Shown: positions 8,068-17,820, counted from the stretch's first letter. The stretch is 64,000 bases of DNA from Alteromonas aestuariivivens (GCF_003367475.1 NZ_QRHA01000006.1:62001-126000); one strand, 5' to 3'. Numbers and translations: made by a program. The notes: generated by a model not told the origin, from the sequence alone.

Positions 8068-9090
8068 TTATTTCGCTGTTTTGCGGGTGGATTCTCGGAT
8101 GATCAACTGCGATCTTACCTGGTAACTGTCGGTTTCCACATCTGCGGAATTTTCAATTTTGCGAATAATTTTTTGCGCTGCAAGCGATGCCATAGCTGCG
8201 ACCGGTCGCCTGACTGTGGTCAGTGAGGGAATCATCCTCGATGCCAGCAAGTTGTCATCGAAGCCCGCGACCGACAACTCATCAGGTACGGCAATGCCCA
8301 TTTCGTGTGCGACCCGCAATACACCGGCCGCCATTTCATCATTGTTGGCGAAAATCATTCGTGGGCGGGGTGTCATCTGTAACAGACTTCGGGCACCTTC
8401 AACCCCACTTTTATACGTATTATTGCCTTCAAAAATGTGGCTTTGAGGTACTTCTCCTCCCAGCGCAGCCAACGTTTCGGTCAGTCCCTCCAGGCGCTCT
8501 GCCGACGAGTGGTAGTGCATTGGGCCGGTGATGACGGCGATACTGGTGTGCCCCTGCGAGACCAGATAGCGCGCAAGTTCACTGACTGCTGCGCGATCAT
8601 CCGACACCACAATGTTGGTGTGATCATCCAGGTCCAAAGAGGCCAGGCGCACATAGTGTATCTTTCGCTGTCGAAGCACGGCGGCCAGCGCAACGGATTC
8701 TGACAACGGAGGAAGAATAATCACGCCATCGATGTTGGAGCGCTGGACAAAAGAAACGCATTTTTCTGCGTGGTCGGCTGCGCCTGAGTCACACGGATGC
8801 ACCACCAGTTCGTAACCGCTGCGGGCACAGACATCGAGTGCGCCACGTTGGATCTGGTCGATGAACAGGGCATCTGAATTGTCGTAAATCAAACCCAGCA
8901 GGTAGGAACGGCTGGCAGCCAGCCCTCTGGCTTGTTTGTCCGGTGAAAAACCCAGCTCATCAATGACCCTTTGAATGTTCCGGCGAGTGGATTCGCCCAC
9001 ATTGCTGGCGCCATTAATGACCCGCGACACCGTGCGCTTGGATACACCGGCAAGACGGGCTACATCGTTGATGGTAGGGCGTTTTTCCAT
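8068..9090 (-). CDS. LacI-family transcriptional regulator of uronate genes
   Basis: A 340-residue repressor. Residues about 6-26 form the LacI helix-turn-helix (TINDVARLAGVSKRTVSRVI), followed by the hinge region and a periplasmic-binding-protein-like effector domain (for example LGLIYDNSD, DGVIILPPLSE and VAGFDDNLLASRMIPSLTTV). It is encoded just upstream of uxaC in the same direction, with the operator palindrome in the gap. Induction by a uronate or a pathway intermediate is inferred from context only; the effector is not readable. It is unrelated to the GntR-type UxuR and ExuR of E. coli. Confidence 0.88.
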   Translation of the reverse strand: MEKRPTINDVARLAGVSKRTVSRVINGASNVGESTRRNIQRVIDELGFSPDKQARGLAASRSYLLGLIYDNSDALFIDQIQRGALDVCARSGYELVVHPCDSGAADHAEKCVSFVQRSNIDGVIILPPLSESVALAAVLRQRKIHYVRLASLDLDDHTNIVVSDDRAAVSELARYLVSQGHTSIAVITGPMHYHSSAERLEGLTETLAALGGEVPQSHIFEGNNTYKSGVEGARSLLQMTPRPRMIFANNDEMAAGVLRVAHEMGIAVPDELSVAGFDDNLLASRMIPSLTTVRRPVAAMASLAAQKIIRKIENSADVETDSYQVRSQLIIRESTRKTAK

Positions 9091-9357
9091 GACCAGCTCA
9101 TTGAATTGGGGAAAACCATTTTAAAGGTGCCAACGTAAAAGTACACGATTTGAATGCATTAGCCAGCCTGAGTAACGAAATCTCTGCGACTGCCAGGGAA
9201 AACCGCTTTCGATAGCTGGTGGTAAGCGCTGAATTTTGGTAGCCTGAATGGAAATGATTGCTATTTCATTTTCGAGGGTGGCGTATAACGCCGGTGAGTT
9301 ATGGAAAGTACGGTATAAACTCGCCCTTCGTCGTTTAATCAACGTTGAGAAAATACA

Positions 9358-9591
9358 ATGACTTTGTGGGAATTGTCGAGCAAACAACAGGCCAGGGTTA
9401 CCTCTATTCACCAGAACCTGTGTGACAATGTCATGTTGCGCCTGTCTGAAATGGGCATTGACGTCGGCAGTGCCATTCAGTGCGTCCGAAAGGGGCCGTT
9501 GGGCGGTCCGATTGTCATGCAGTTGGGTGGTTCTGTATTTGCTATCGAGCAGGACCTGGCATCCAAGATCCAGATCGAAGTTCAGCCCTGA
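9358..9591 (+). CDS. feoA: Ferrous iron transport protein A
   Basis: A 77-residue SH3-like protein of the FeoA family, with the conserved RLSEMGIDVGSAIQ core and the closing GGSVFAIEQDLASKIQI strand pair. FeoA is a small cytoplasmic partner of FeoB in Fe(II) uptake. The gene precedes feoB by 39 bases. A TATAAA hexamer at 9314-9319 may be the -10. An imperfect inverted repeat GAAAT-N7-ATTTC at 9251-9267 could be a degenerate Fur site, but it is much weaker than the one at 3518. Confidence 0.88.
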   Translation: MTLWELSSKQQARVTSIHQNLCDNVMLRLSEMGIDVGSAIQCVRKGPLGGPIVMQLGGSVFAIEQDLASKIQIEVQP

Positions 9592-9630
9592 GCCCGCAGT
9601 AGTTCCAATTCCAGAAGGTAAGTATTCCGC

Positions 9631-11445
9631 ATGCAGCGCATTTTAATGGTGGGTAAACCCAATTCGGGTAAAAGTTTGTTGTTCAACCAGCTCACCGGAT
9701 TACGGCAGAAAGTGGCGAATTACCCCGGCGTAACCGTTGAGGTGAAACGGGGCCGGTGTGAAGAGTTTGAGGTAGTTGATTTACCCGGAACCTATTCATT
9801 GAGTGGGCTGACCCGTGATGAAGAGATCGCGGTGGCTGAAATCAAGCGGGCGGTAGAAAGTGAGGATACCGCGCTGGTTTTGTGTCTGCTGGATGCAACC
9901 CGCCTTGAGCGTAGCCTGGTAGTGGGATTGCAGGTACAGAAGTTGGCCCGCGAACACAATAAATCTGTGCTGTTTGCCCTTAATTTTATTGATGAAGTCC
10001 GGCGCTTTGGTGAAGACATCGATACCTGGGCGCTGAGTGAAGAACTGGGTAGCCCGGTGGTGGCGCTGTCTGCCCGTACCCTCGACGGCTTGCACGAATT
10101 CAAACAGACCATGCTGGAAATGGCCAGGGCACCGCAGCTGCACCGGGTCTCCCACAGCGACTCCAGCGCAGAATCCACGGTCAGGCGCAGCCGCGAACTG
10201 GCCTCGAAATTTGGCATTCAACTGGACGTGGTGCTGAAAAACCAGAACAGCGTAGACCGCTTCCTCCTCAACAGCTGGTCGGGAAGCCTGGTATTTCTGG
10301 CGGTGATGTTTGTGTTGTTTCAGAGTATTTTTACTCTAGCAGCGCCACTGATGGATGGTGTCGAAGCCTTGATAGGTGACACGGCTGTGGGCTTTGCCGC
10401 GCTTTTGCCAGAAGGTGTTGTGGCAGATTTCTTCAATGACGCCATATTCGGCGGTGTGGGTTCATTTCTGGTTTTTGTGCCGCAGATTATGGTGCTGACG
10501 CTGATAATCGGGCTGCTTGAAGACAGTGGATACCTTGCCCGGGCTGCGCTGATGTGCCACCGGCCCCTGAGCTTTGTAGGGTTATCCGGGCGAAGTTTTA
10601 TTCCCTATCTGTCTGGCCATGCGTGTGCGATCCCGGCCATCATGGCTGCGAGAACCATAGAGTCTCCCCACAAGCGCTTGATTACCATGATGACGATTCC
10701 GTTAATGTCATGTTCTGCACGACTGCCGGTATATGCCTTGCTGATAGCCGTTCTGGTGCCGGCCAATGCCACATTTCTGGGAATGTTTAACCTTCAGGGG
10801 GCGGCATTTTTTGGCCTGTATCTGTTTGGTATCGTCATGGCGCTCATTGTTAGCCAGGTTTTGAACCGTTTACTGCCCAGAGATCTGGAACAGTCGGACA
10901 TGCCGTTTATTCTTGAGTTGCCCACCTATCGCATGCCTCACTGGAAGCCTCTGATGCACAGGGTTGCCAACAGTGGCTGGATGTTCATCAAGCGGGCAGC
11001 TCCCATTATCTTTGTGGTTTCGGTTGGTATTTGGGTGCTGGGCTATTTTCCACTCAACTCAAGCCTGGAAAACTCCTGGCTGGGTGCAGTAGGCCATTAT
11101 ATTGAACCTGTTTTCGCTCCGCTGGGCCTCGACTGGCGATACGGTGTGGCCATTCTGATGTCGTTTCTGGCCAGGGAAGTGTTTGTCGGCGCTCTGGGTA
11201 CACTGTTCGGTATGGACGACGCCGAGGACAACGTTGCCGGTCTGGCTGAAAAAGTGCAGGCAGATGGTCTCACCCTGGGTGCTGGTCTCGGACTGGTATT
11301 GTTTTACGTTGTGGCACTGCAATGTGTGGCAACGGTCGCCATGATTCGCGGTGAAACCGGCAGCAGCAAGTTGGCCTGGGGATTGTACGTGGCTTACGGC
11401 GTGATGGCTTACGCCATTGCGGTTCTTGTGAACGTACTGATTTAA
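9631..11445 (+). CDS. feoB: Ferrous iron transport protein B
   Basis: A 604-residue inner-membrane Fe(II) permease with an N-terminal G domain. Visible motifs are G1 GKPNSGKS (residues 8-15), the NYPGVTVE switch region, G3 DLPGTYSL, and G4 NFID in place of the usual NMxD. Transmembrane segments fill the region from about residue 220, including the Gate-like repeats EDSGYLARAALMCHRP and the later FLAREVFVGALGTLFGM. At about 600 residues it is shorter than E. coli FeoB (about 770) but within the range of shorter family members. No feoC follows. The gene ends seven bases before a hairpin and runs convergently toward hemY. Confidence 0.93.
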   Translation: MQRILMVGKPNSGKSLLFNQLTGLRQKVANYPGVTVEVKRGRCEEFEVVDLPGTYSLSGLTRDEEIAVAEIKRAVESEDTALVLCLLDATRLERSLVVGLQVQKLAREHNKSVLFALNFIDEVRRFGEDIDTWALSEELGSPVVALSARTLDGLHEFKQTMLEMARAPQLHRVSHSDSSAESTVRRSRELASKFGIQLDVVLKNQNSVDRFLLNSWSGSLVFLAVMFVLFQSIFTLAAPLMDGVEALIGDTAVGFAALLPEGVVADFFNDAIFGGVGSFLVFVPQIMVLTLIIGLLEDSGYLARAALMCHRPLSFVGLSGRSFIPYLSGHACAIPAIMAARTIESPHKRLITMMTIPLMSCSARLPVYALLIAVLVPANATFLGMFNLQGAAFFGLYLFGIVMALIVSQVLNRLLPRDLEQSDMPFILELPTYRMPHWKPLMHRVANSGWMFIKRAAPIIFVVSVGIWVLGYFPLNSSLENSWLGAVGHYIEPVFAPLGLDWRYGVAILMSFLAREVFVGALGTLFGMDDAEDNVAGLAEKVQADGLTLGAGLGLVLFYVVALQCVATVAMIRGETGSSKLAWGLYVAYGVMAYAIAVLVNVLI

Positions 11446-11452
11446 TCGAACC

Positions 11453-11470
11453 GGGCCTGCAAGCAGGCCC
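11453..11470. repeat. Hairpin repeat copy 1 (feoB side)
   Basis: GGGCCTGCAAGCAGGCCC is a self-complementary hairpin with an 8-bp stem. An identical copy occurs at 11655-11672. This copy lies seven bases after the feoB stop codon and may act as its terminator, although no U-run follows. Confidence 0.75.
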
Positions 11471-11472
11471 AC

Positions 11473-11512
11473 AGAGTGTTGATAAAGTCTGGCTATTCAC
11501 ATTAAACACTCT
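11473..11512. repeat. Inverted repeat with 24-base loop
   Basis: AGAGTGTT (11473-11480) pairs perfectly with AACACTCT (11505-11512). It lies between hairpin copy 1 and the long imperfect hairpin, and is part of an almost wholly palindromic gap. Confidence 0.55.
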
Positions 11513-11654
11513 GCAGACTGGAGACAAACGTAGCGAGCGAAGAAAGTGCAAGGAAAAAGTCGCCGAAAAACCGCAGTTTACAAATGGTAAATGAGGATTT
11601 TGAGAAGACTTTTGACGCCGTAATTTCAAGCGCAGTAGTTTGTCATCAGTCTGC
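11513..11654. repeat. 142-base imperfect long hairpin element
   Basis: The two halves of this stretch pair along their length. GCAGACTG pairs with CAGTCTGC at the ends, then GACAAAC with GTTTGTC, GCG with CGC, and AAAAGTC with GACTTTT. The apex is formed by GTTTAC and GTAAAT around AAAT. No convincing reading frame is present. Pairing on this scale is not expected by chance and suggests a folded RNA, a palindromic dispersed repeat or a small non-autonomous element. The apex text resembles repeats I recall from marine gammaproteobacteria, but I cannot verify that. Confidence 0.6.
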
Positions 11655-11672
11655 GGGCCTGCAAGCAGGCCC
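11655..11672. repeat. Hairpin repeat copy 2 (hemY side)
   Basis: Identical to the hairpin at 11453-11470. It begins immediately after the long hairpin element and lies eight bases from the hemY stop codon, mirroring copy 1 at the feoB end. It could terminate hemY. Confidence 0.75.
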
Positions 11673-11680
11673 AACTCCTG

Positions 11681-12859
11681 TTAGCGACTCTGGGCCAGTT
11701 CGATGCCCTGCTTGTACAGCGAAAGCGCCTGTACGGAGTCGTGTTGGCTTTCCCTCAAGTGTGAAAGCGCCATTAAATCTTCACTGTTTTCTGACAGCCT
11801 TACTGCACGCATCAGGGCTTTTTCCGCCAGTGCGGTGTCGCCTGAGTGAAGGGCTACATGGCCGAGGGTTGAAAACAGCTCTGCGTTTTGGTCGTCCTGC
11901 TTTATCCATTTTTCCAGCTGCCGGATAGTGGGAGACGGGTCACGCAACCTTAATGCCTTAAACAGCGGGAAAAGCAGTGGTTCAGGGCCTTTTTTCTGCC
12001 ATTCGAGCAGGCAGTCCTGGGCATCATTGTGCATGCCCTGTTCGAGTAACTGCGTTACGTATGCAGCCTGATAGGCCGGATCATGGCGCATTTTACGCGG
12101 TAGGTCTTGCCAGTATTGCTTAAGGCCGTTAGCGCCCTCTTTACTGGCTATTTCAGCAAATTTCCCTTCGGCAACCTGTCTGGCCCATTTGACATAATCG
12201 TCCTTGAGCGGCTTTTTCCACTCGTGCAAGCGTTCGTGCAGCTGTTGCCACTGCCCGGCTGCTGCCAGAGATTCTGCCTTCAGACGTACCACCTGGGGGT
12301 GCGTTTGCTGAGAATCACCCAGCCCGTTAAGCAGGCCAAGCGCGTTTTCGGGTTGCCCGGCGTCCAGTTCCATGCGCGCCAGTGACAGGGTCGCAGCAAC
12401 CTTCGAGTTTGAATACTCGGCGGCCTGCTGTAACAAATAGCGTACCCGCTCGGGTTTGCGCTGGATGCGCGCAACCTGTGCGGCGGCAAGGTAGTTGATG
12501 CCGTCAAAATCGCCGTCGGTGGTAGCCATCAGAGCATTGCGTGCATCCTCCAACTGGCCTTCTGCCAGCGCCTGCAGGCCACGGTAAAAGGCGCGCTGGC
12601 GCTTTCGTTCACTGCGGCTGCCAAACCATTGGTGGGAGCCACGGAATAAGCCAAAAAAGCGTCTCAGCAGGCGGCGAATGACCCACCATGCTATGGCAGC
12701 AACGAACACAGTAATGGCAAGGCTGACAACGCTCATTTCAATAACCAGGTTGCCCATGGAGATCAATACGTAGCCTTTGTCGCCAATCAGTTGGGGGGCA
12801 ATCAACATGGCCAGCAATACCGCAGCGAGCACCAGCAGGGCAATGATAAGCCGCTTCAT
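11681..12859 (-). CDS. hemY: Heme biosynthesis-associated TPR protein HemY
   Basis: A 392-residue inner-membrane protein with two N-terminal hydrophobic helices (about residues 3-22 and 40-63), followed by basic residues and a TPR-rich region. The FFGLFRG..W motif follows the second helix, as in enterobacterial HemY. The proteobacterial protein is not the protoporphyrinogen oxidase of the same name. It is conserved at the end of the hemCDXY operon and linked to late heme or porphyrin metabolism, but its biochemical role is unsettled. The start overlaps the hemX stop by four bases, so translation is probably coupled. Confidence 0.88.
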   Translation of the reverse strand: MKRLIIALLVLAAVLLAMLIAPQLIGDKGYVLISMGNLVIEMSVVSLAITVFVAAIAWWVIRRLLRRFFGLFRGSHQWFGSRSERKRQRAFYRGLQALAEGQLEDARNALMATTDGDFDGINYLAAAQVARIQRKPERVRYLLQQAAEYSNSKVAATLSLARMELDAGQPENALGLLNGLGDSQQTHPQVVRLKAESLAAAGQWQQLHERLHEWKKPLKDDYVKWARQVAEGKFAEIASKEGANGLKQYWQDLPRKMRHDPAYQAAYVTQLLEQGMHNDAQDCLLEWQKKGPEPLLFPLFKALRLRDPSPTIRQLEKWIKQDDQNAELFSTLGHVALHSGDTALAEKALMRAVRLSENSEDLMALSHLRESQHDSVQALSLYKQGIELAQSR

Positions 12860-14016
12860 AACGACAATGCCCCCTCACCATAGGCCTGCTTTACCCGGGC
12901 ATCGACCAGATCCTGCAAAGGTTTCTGGGCCGCGAGTTCTGTCGGTAACGACTCGCTGATATCGGTAGTGAGCAAATTTTGCAGGCTGCTGACGAACCCG
13001 CTGACTTGACTGTTCTGCAGGTCATACTGTTCAATCACAATCTTCATTGCGCTTTGCAATGACTGCTCATACAGTGCGGCTTGGGCGCCGATAGCAGCGG
13101 ACTGGGCCTGCATCAGGTTGAGTTTGAGCTGTTCCTGCAGCAGGAATTCCTGGCGTGCATCCAAAACGGGTTCAATGGGCGTATCAACCCGCCTTACACT
13201 GATAAAATCCTCGACTAAAGAATCCCATACACTGAGCAGGTTTTGCTGCCAGTCACTGACAGAATCCGAAACCTCGCTGGTTGCCTGCGAGCCGGTATCG
13301 ACCTGATGTTCGTAAGCCGCCACAGGCAGGTTTTCTACCTGTGAAATCATGCCGGAAAGGGCCAGGGCGACAGAGGTACGGGAAACCGGATTGATCTGGC
13401 TGATTGTCTGGATGTCCTGGGCTATCAGTGCGCGTATGGGCAGCACCGAGGGGTCGTCGAGTTCCTTAAGGCGCTGGTCGGCATTTTGCAGCAGCATGCG
13501 AGCGGTGCGCAGGTCTTTTTCCAGCCATACCTTGCGACCCGCCATACGAACCAGATAATCGGCTTCCGCCAGCAGCCAGTCGGACGGGCGGTGGCCGTCG
13601 AGATTATTGATCTGGCCCAAGGCCAGTTCGGTCTGGCGGCGCAGCGATTCAGTGGTCGCCATGAGTTCATTTACTGCTTGCCCTAACTCAGCTTTACTGC
13701 TTTCCAGGCTGGCGAGTTGTTGTTGCAGACGGCGGTTTTCCTCATCCAGTGCTGCCATTCGCAACTGTTGGTTTTGTTGCGTTTCGAGCAGTGCCTGGTT
13801 GTTGTCCTGCTTGTGGGTGTAGTACCAGTAGCCTGCTGCTCCGAGCGCCAGTGTCAGCAGGAGGGTAAGCAATAACACCGCCCACAGGCCAAATGTCTGT
13901 GGTGACGGGCTTTGCTCTACAGGCTCAGAAATTGGTGTGTCTGGCGAGGTTGGCTCGGTGCCCTGTGCCGGTACAGGGGCTTCATTGTCGGTGGCCTTGT
14001 TGTCGTTATCGACCAT
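12856..14016 (-). CDS. hemX: HemX-like membrane protein
   Basis: A 386-residue protein often labelled uroporphyrinogen-III C-methyltransferase from its operon context, but without a methyltransferase fold. It has an acidic, proline-rich cytoplasmic N-terminus and one membrane helix (about residues 43-64). A coiled-coil stretch follows, with many Gln and Glu residues (about 75-130), and then the family's RPSDWLLAEADYLVRMAG segment. The rest is helical. It is the third gene of hemCDXY, starting three bases after hemD and overlapping hemY. A scaffold role for porphyrin enzymes is often suggested but unproven. Confidence 0.85.
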   Translation of the reverse strand: MVDNDNKATDNEAPVPAQGTEPTSPDTPISEPVEQSPSPQTFGLWAVLLLTLLLTLALGAAGYWYYTHKQDNNQALLETQQNQQLRMAALDEENRRLQQQLASLESSKAELGQAVNELMATTESLRRQTELALGQINNLDGHRPSDWLLAEADYLVRMAGRKVWLEKDLRTARMLLQNADQRLKELDDPSVLPIRALIAQDIQTISQINPVSRTSVALALSGMISQVENLPVAAYEHQVDTGSQATSEVSDSVSDWQQNLLSVWDSLVEDFISVRRVDTPIEPVLDARQEFLLQEQLKLNLMQAQSAAIGAQAALYEQSLQSAMKIVIEQYDLQNSQVSGFVSSLQNLLTTDISESLPTELAAQKPLQDLVDARVKQAYGEGALSL

Positions 14017-14019
14017 GCA

Positions 14020-14733
14020 TTACTCCCAATTCTCCTTAACCCAGTGTATCAGTGCAGTGTCGCTGGCGCCTTGGCATACCCCGACCCGCGCCACCCCGTT
14101 TGCTTTTACAGTATCAGCCACCCGATTGCTGACCGCCAACCAGGGAATATTGAGCAACGGAGCAGCAGGATAACTATCAAACATTGATTGGGCCATTTCT
14201 GCACTCGTGGTAATAATGCCTTTTACATCAGGCCATTGCCAATCATTTGTGGTAACAGGAGAGGGTAACATTTTGCGAAAATACACCGGCATTTCGACAA
14301 CGGTGTTACCGCCTGCCCGAAGTGAGTCCGCAATCAACGTTCGCCCCTCTCGCCCCTTAATGATAACCAGTGTCTGGCCTTTTGCCTGTTTAAGTTGCGC
14401 TGTTTCAAGCACGCCTTCGGAATCCTGGCTGGCAGGAACAGTAACCATATGGCCTGCCGTTCTCAGTAAAGCGGCGGTACTGGAACCCACGGCGATGAGA
14501 GTAGGTGAGGTTTCAACCCTAAGTGAGAGAGTAAGAAGTGCCTCGGCGGCGAAGGTGCTGGTAACAATCAGCGTATCGACGTTGCTGGCAGCCAGAGTTT
14601 GCCGTAACTGCTCAATCACTTCTGAATCAAAGCGGATGTCCAGAGGGGCAACACCCGTCACGGCCAGCCCGGCGGCACGAAAGGCCGCTGTACTGGTTTG
14701 CAGTTTGGGAGCCGGGCGGGTGAGCAGATACAT
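14020..14733 (-). CDS. hemD: Uroporphyrinogen-III synthase
   Basis: A 237-residue protein of the HemD family. It closes and inverts ring D of hydroxymethylbilane to make uroporphyrinogen III in the cytosol. The family is poorly conserved in sequence. Supporting signs are the N-terminal LLTRPAP segment, the IVTSTFAAEAL loop, the VIIKGREGRTLIADSLRAGG motif between the two lobes, and GIITTSAEMAQSMF. The position between hemC (three bases upstream) and hemX makes the call secure. The length is usual for HemD, about 250. Confidence 0.88.
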   Translation of the reverse strand: MYLLTRPAPKLQTSTAAFRAAGLAVTGVAPLDIRFDSEVIEQLRQTLAASNVDTLIVTSTFAAEALLTLSLRVETSPTLIAVGSSTAALLRTAGHMVTVPASQDSEGVLETAQLKQAKGQTLVIIKGREGRTLIADSLRAGGNTVVEMPVYFRKMLPSPVTTNDWQWPDVKGIITTSAEMAQSMFDSYPAAPLLNIPWLAVSNRVADTVKANGVARVGVCQGASDTALIHWVKENWE

Positions 14734-14736
14734 GGC

Positions 14737-15687
14737 TTAGTTGTGCAGTGCGGCGAGAATACTGCCAGCTCCCTGGGCAAGCAGGCTCTCTGCCACAGAT
14801 ACGCCAACCTGTTCAGCGTCGGCAACAGCGCCACTGGCTTTGGCAAACAGCAGTTCAGAACCGTCGGTCTGGCCTACCATGCCGGTGAGTGTCAGCGTAT
14901 TGCCTTCAAGGGTTGCAAAGCTGCCGATTGGCACCTGGCATCCCCCTTCCAGACGTGCATTCATGGCTCTCTCAGCCGTGACCCGCCAGCCGGTTTCAGG
15001 GTGGTGCAGGGCGCTGAGCAGTTCAATCAGCTGTGTATCGTCATTTCGGCATTCAATCCCCACTGCACCCTGACCAACCGCAGGTAACGAGATGTTGGCA
15101 GGCAATTGCTGACGGATCCGGTCCTGCATGCCCAGACGAATCAAACCCGCTGATGCGAGAATGATGGCGTCGTACTCGCCGTTGTCGAGTTTCGCCAGCC
15201 GGGTGTTGACGTTACCGCGCAAATCCCTGATTTGCAGATCCGGGCGATATTTGCGCAACTGACACTGGCGACGCAGGCTGGATGTACCCACCACGGCACC
15301 CTGTGGTAAAGCGTCGAGCTGGTCGAACTGGTTGGAAACGAACGCATCAAAAGGGTTTTCCCGTTCGCATATGGCGTGCAGGCCAAATTCCTGCGGGAAG
15401 GTTACTGGCACGTCTTTCATGGAATGCACCGCAATGTCAGCACGCCCTTCCAGCATGGCAATTTCCAGTTCTTTGATGAACAGCCCTTTGCCGCCAATTT
15501 TGGCCAGTGGTGTATCGAGAATTTTGTCGCCCTGGGTGCTCATAGGCACCAGTTCAACCGAAAGCTGTGGATGGTGGGCGAGTAACTGGTCGCGAACGTA
15601 TTCGGCTTGCCATAGTGCGAGTGCACTTTTGCGGGTGGCAATTCGAATGGTTCGGTGGCCGCAAAGGGAATCCTGAGGTTGGGTCAT
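14737..15687 (-). CDS. hemC: Porphobilinogen deaminase (hydroxymethylbilane synthase)
   Basis: A 316-residue enzyme that joins four porphobilinogens into hydroxymethylbilane. It matches the family throughout: [17 protein letters not shown] at the start, [39 protein letters not shown], and the cofactor-attachment loop [10 protein letters not shown] with the dipyrromethane-binding Cys. It is first in the hemCDXY operon. A 92-base gap with a hairpin separates it from the upstream esterase gene. Confidence 0.95.
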   Translation of the reverse strand: MTQPQDSLCGHRTIRIATRKSALALWQAEYVRDQLLAHHPQLSVELVPMSTQGDKILDTPLAKIGGKGLFIKELEIAMLEGRADIAVHSMKDVPVTFPQEFGLHAICERENPFDAFVSNQFDQLDALPQGAVVGTSSLRRQCQLRKYRPDLQIRDLRGNVNTRLAKLDNGEYDAIILASAGLIRLGMQDRIRQQLPANISLPAVGQGAVGIECRNDDTQLIELLSALHHPETGWRVTAERAMNARLEGGCQVPIGSFATLEGNTLTLTGMVGQTDGSELLFAKASGAVADAEQVGVSVAESLLAQGAGSILAALHN

Positions 15688-15756
15688 AACTTACCTGACA
15701 GTAATGCAATTCGGAAATAAAAACGTATTTTAGCGCTATTCGTGGTGATAGCTCCA

Positions 15757-15776
15757 GTGCCGGCCTTTGCCGGCAC
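15757..15776 (-). terminator. Hairpin after the esterase gene
   Basis: GTGCCGGC and GCCGGCAC form a perfect 8-bp stem with a CTTT loop, three bases beyond the esterase stop codon. No U-run follows, so it may be a weak terminator or an mRNA-end stabiliser. Confidence 0.5.
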
Positions 15777-15779
15777 CGT

Positions 15780-16451
15780 TTAGGCCAGCACGGTTTGCAA
15801 AAACGCGCTGATGTCTCTGAGTTCCTGCAGGCAAACATTGTGCTGCATGTGGTAGGTACGCCACTCGGCGTTAAATCCGTTATCGGCGAAGATTTTGTAG
15901 GCCGCCTGGCCGAGGAATACCGGAACCACCTCGTCCTGCTCACCGTGGGCCATGAGTATGGGGGTGGACTTGTTGGTTGCGATGGCTTCTTCGCTGAGTT
16001 TGTCTGGTTCGCTGAGGTAGGTCGATAATGCCATAACCCCGGCGAGTTTCCTGTCCAGTCGCGCTGCCAGGTGCAGCGCAATCACTCCGCCCTGGGAGAA
16101 TCCCGCCAGTACAATGCGCTCGCTGCTTATCCCTTTCGCTATCTGGGCGTCGATAAGGCGTTCGACCTGGGCGGCGGACTGGCGCACGCCTTCGGCATCC
16201 GCGCGGCTGTTGAAGTCCAGTGATTTGATGTCGTACCAGGCCCGCATGCGCATCCCGCCGTTGATGGTGACCGGCCGTTCCGGCGCATGGGGAAAAACAA
16301 AATGCACATTCATGCTTTGTGGGAGTTTAAGTTCCGGTACAATGGGAGCAAAACCGTGGCCGGAGTCACCCAGGCCGTGCATCCAGATTACGCAGGCGTC
16401 TGCTTCGCCAGCGGGTGAGACTTCGACAAAAGGCAATAAAGATTCAGCCAT
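15780..16451 (-). CDS. Alpha/beta-hydrolase, carboxylesterase/acyl-protein thioesterase type
   Basis: A 223-residue cytosolic serine hydrolase of the phospholipase/carboxylesterase family, the usual size. CVIWMHGLGDSG forms the oxyanion region, FPHAPERPVTINGG and MRAWYDI are family signatures, and GFSQGG is the nucleophile elbow with the catalytic Ser. Asp and His complete the triad in ILMAHGEQDEVVP and near the C-terminus (TYHMQHNV). Members hydrolyse short-chain esters or acyl thioesters; the physiological substrate is unknown. It is upstream of hemC on the same strand and divergent from gmk. Confidence 0.87.
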   Translation of the reverse strand: MAESLLPFVEVSPAGEADACVIWMHGLGDSGHGFAPIVPELKLPQSMNVHFVFPHAPERPVTINGGMRMRAWYDIKSLDFNSRADAEGVRQSAAQVERLIDAQIAKGISSERIVLAGFSQGGVIALHLAARLDRKLAGVMALSTYLSEPDKLSEEAIATNKSTPILMAHGEQDEVVPVFLGQAAYKIFADNGFNAEWRTYHMQHNVCLQELRDISAFLQTVLA

Positions 16452-16566
16452 GCAATGAGCTTTCCTTTGAGTTTTCTGTTTGGTGGACCCGGGCGACCGC
16501 TGCTGAACGGGGGAAGCCGGTTACCGAAACCCAATCTAACTGGCCGGTTGACGACGAATTACAGGC

Positions 16567-16595
16567 TTCCCTGTACCCTGGTGAGTGCATACTAT
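16567..16595 (+). promoter_or_regulatory. Possible gmk promoter
   Basis: TTCCCT (16567-16572) and TACTAT (16590-16595) are separated by 17 bases in the gap between the esterase and gmk. The match is modest; it is listed because no better candidate lies in this gap. Confidence 0.3.
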
Positions 16596-16629
16596 GCTAC
16601 CATTGCCGTCTGAAATGACCACCACCTGA

Positions 16630-17298
<669 letters not shown>

Positions 17299-17351
17299 AC
17301 GCCCCGGATTTGCTAGAAAAATACACAAATTACTAGGACACAAATGGCTTG

Positions 17352-17360
17352 TGCTATATA
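17352..17360 (+). promoter_or_regulatory. Extended -10 element upstream of rpoZ
   Basis: TGCTATATA carries the TGn extension typical of extended -10 promoters, about 120 bases upstream of rpoZ. The hexamer 17 bases before it matches the -35 consensus poorly, which such promoters tolerate. Confidence 0.35.
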
Positions 17361-17478
17361 CTACGCGGCCGTTTTTGTATAAATACCCATGGGTTTGAAA
17401 GCCGCTGGCTTGCCCGGCCCGGTGAATCGGGCATACTATTGTGGGTAACTGTCGCTCATTTTCACTTCGGAGAATTAC

Positions 17479-17751
17479 ATGGCTCGCGTAACTGTAGAAG
17501 ACGCCGTTGATAAAATTGGAAACCGTTTTGACCTGGTTCTGGTTGCTGCACGTCGTGCTCGTCAAATTGCTACTGAAGGCAAAGAGCCAATGGTGGATGT
17601 TGCAAACGACAAACCCACTGTTACCGCTTTGCGTGAAATCGAAGAAGGCCTGGTGGATGCCAGCACTCTGGAGCGGGATGAAATCCGCGAACAGGAAAAG
17701 CAGGAGCGCGTTGAATTCGCATCTGTGGCGAATATTCTGTCAGAACAGTAA
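17479..17751 (+). CDS. rpoZ: RNA polymerase omega subunit
   Basis: A 90-residue omega subunit that stabilises beta-prime and forms part of the ppGpp-binding site on RNA polymerase. The N-terminus ([19 protein letters not shown]) and [12 protein letters not shown] are nearly invariant in gammaproteobacteria. GGAGA lies eight bases upstream of the ATG. A strong hairpin terminator follows at 17780-17817. Confidence 0.97.
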   Translation: MARVTVEDAVDKIGNRFDLVLVAARRARQIATEGKEPMVDVANDKPTVTALREIEEGLVDASTLERDEIREQEKQERVEFASVANILSEQ

Positions 17752-17779
17752 ACCACGCTGCTTGTAAAAAAGTATAAAC

Positions 17780-17817
17780 AAACGCCAGTGAGCACTTTTG
17801 TCGCCACTGGCGTTTTT
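17780..17817 (+). terminator. Rho-independent terminator after rpoZ
   Basis: AACGCCAGTG (17781-17790) pairs perfectly with CACTGGCGTT (17805-17814) and runs into TTT. This ends rpoZ transcription before the separate spoT promoter. Confidence 0.85.
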
Positions 17818-17820
17818 GCA

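Noticed and set aside
9251..9267. Fur box upstream of feoA
   Set aside because: Only GAAAT-N7-ATTTC is shared; it lacks the GATAAT repeats seen at 3518, so it is mentioned only as a possible weak site.
11584..11928. Plus-strand frame across the feoB-hemY gap
   Set aside because: It overlaps the hemY coding region and the palindromic element, with no family resemblance or SD.
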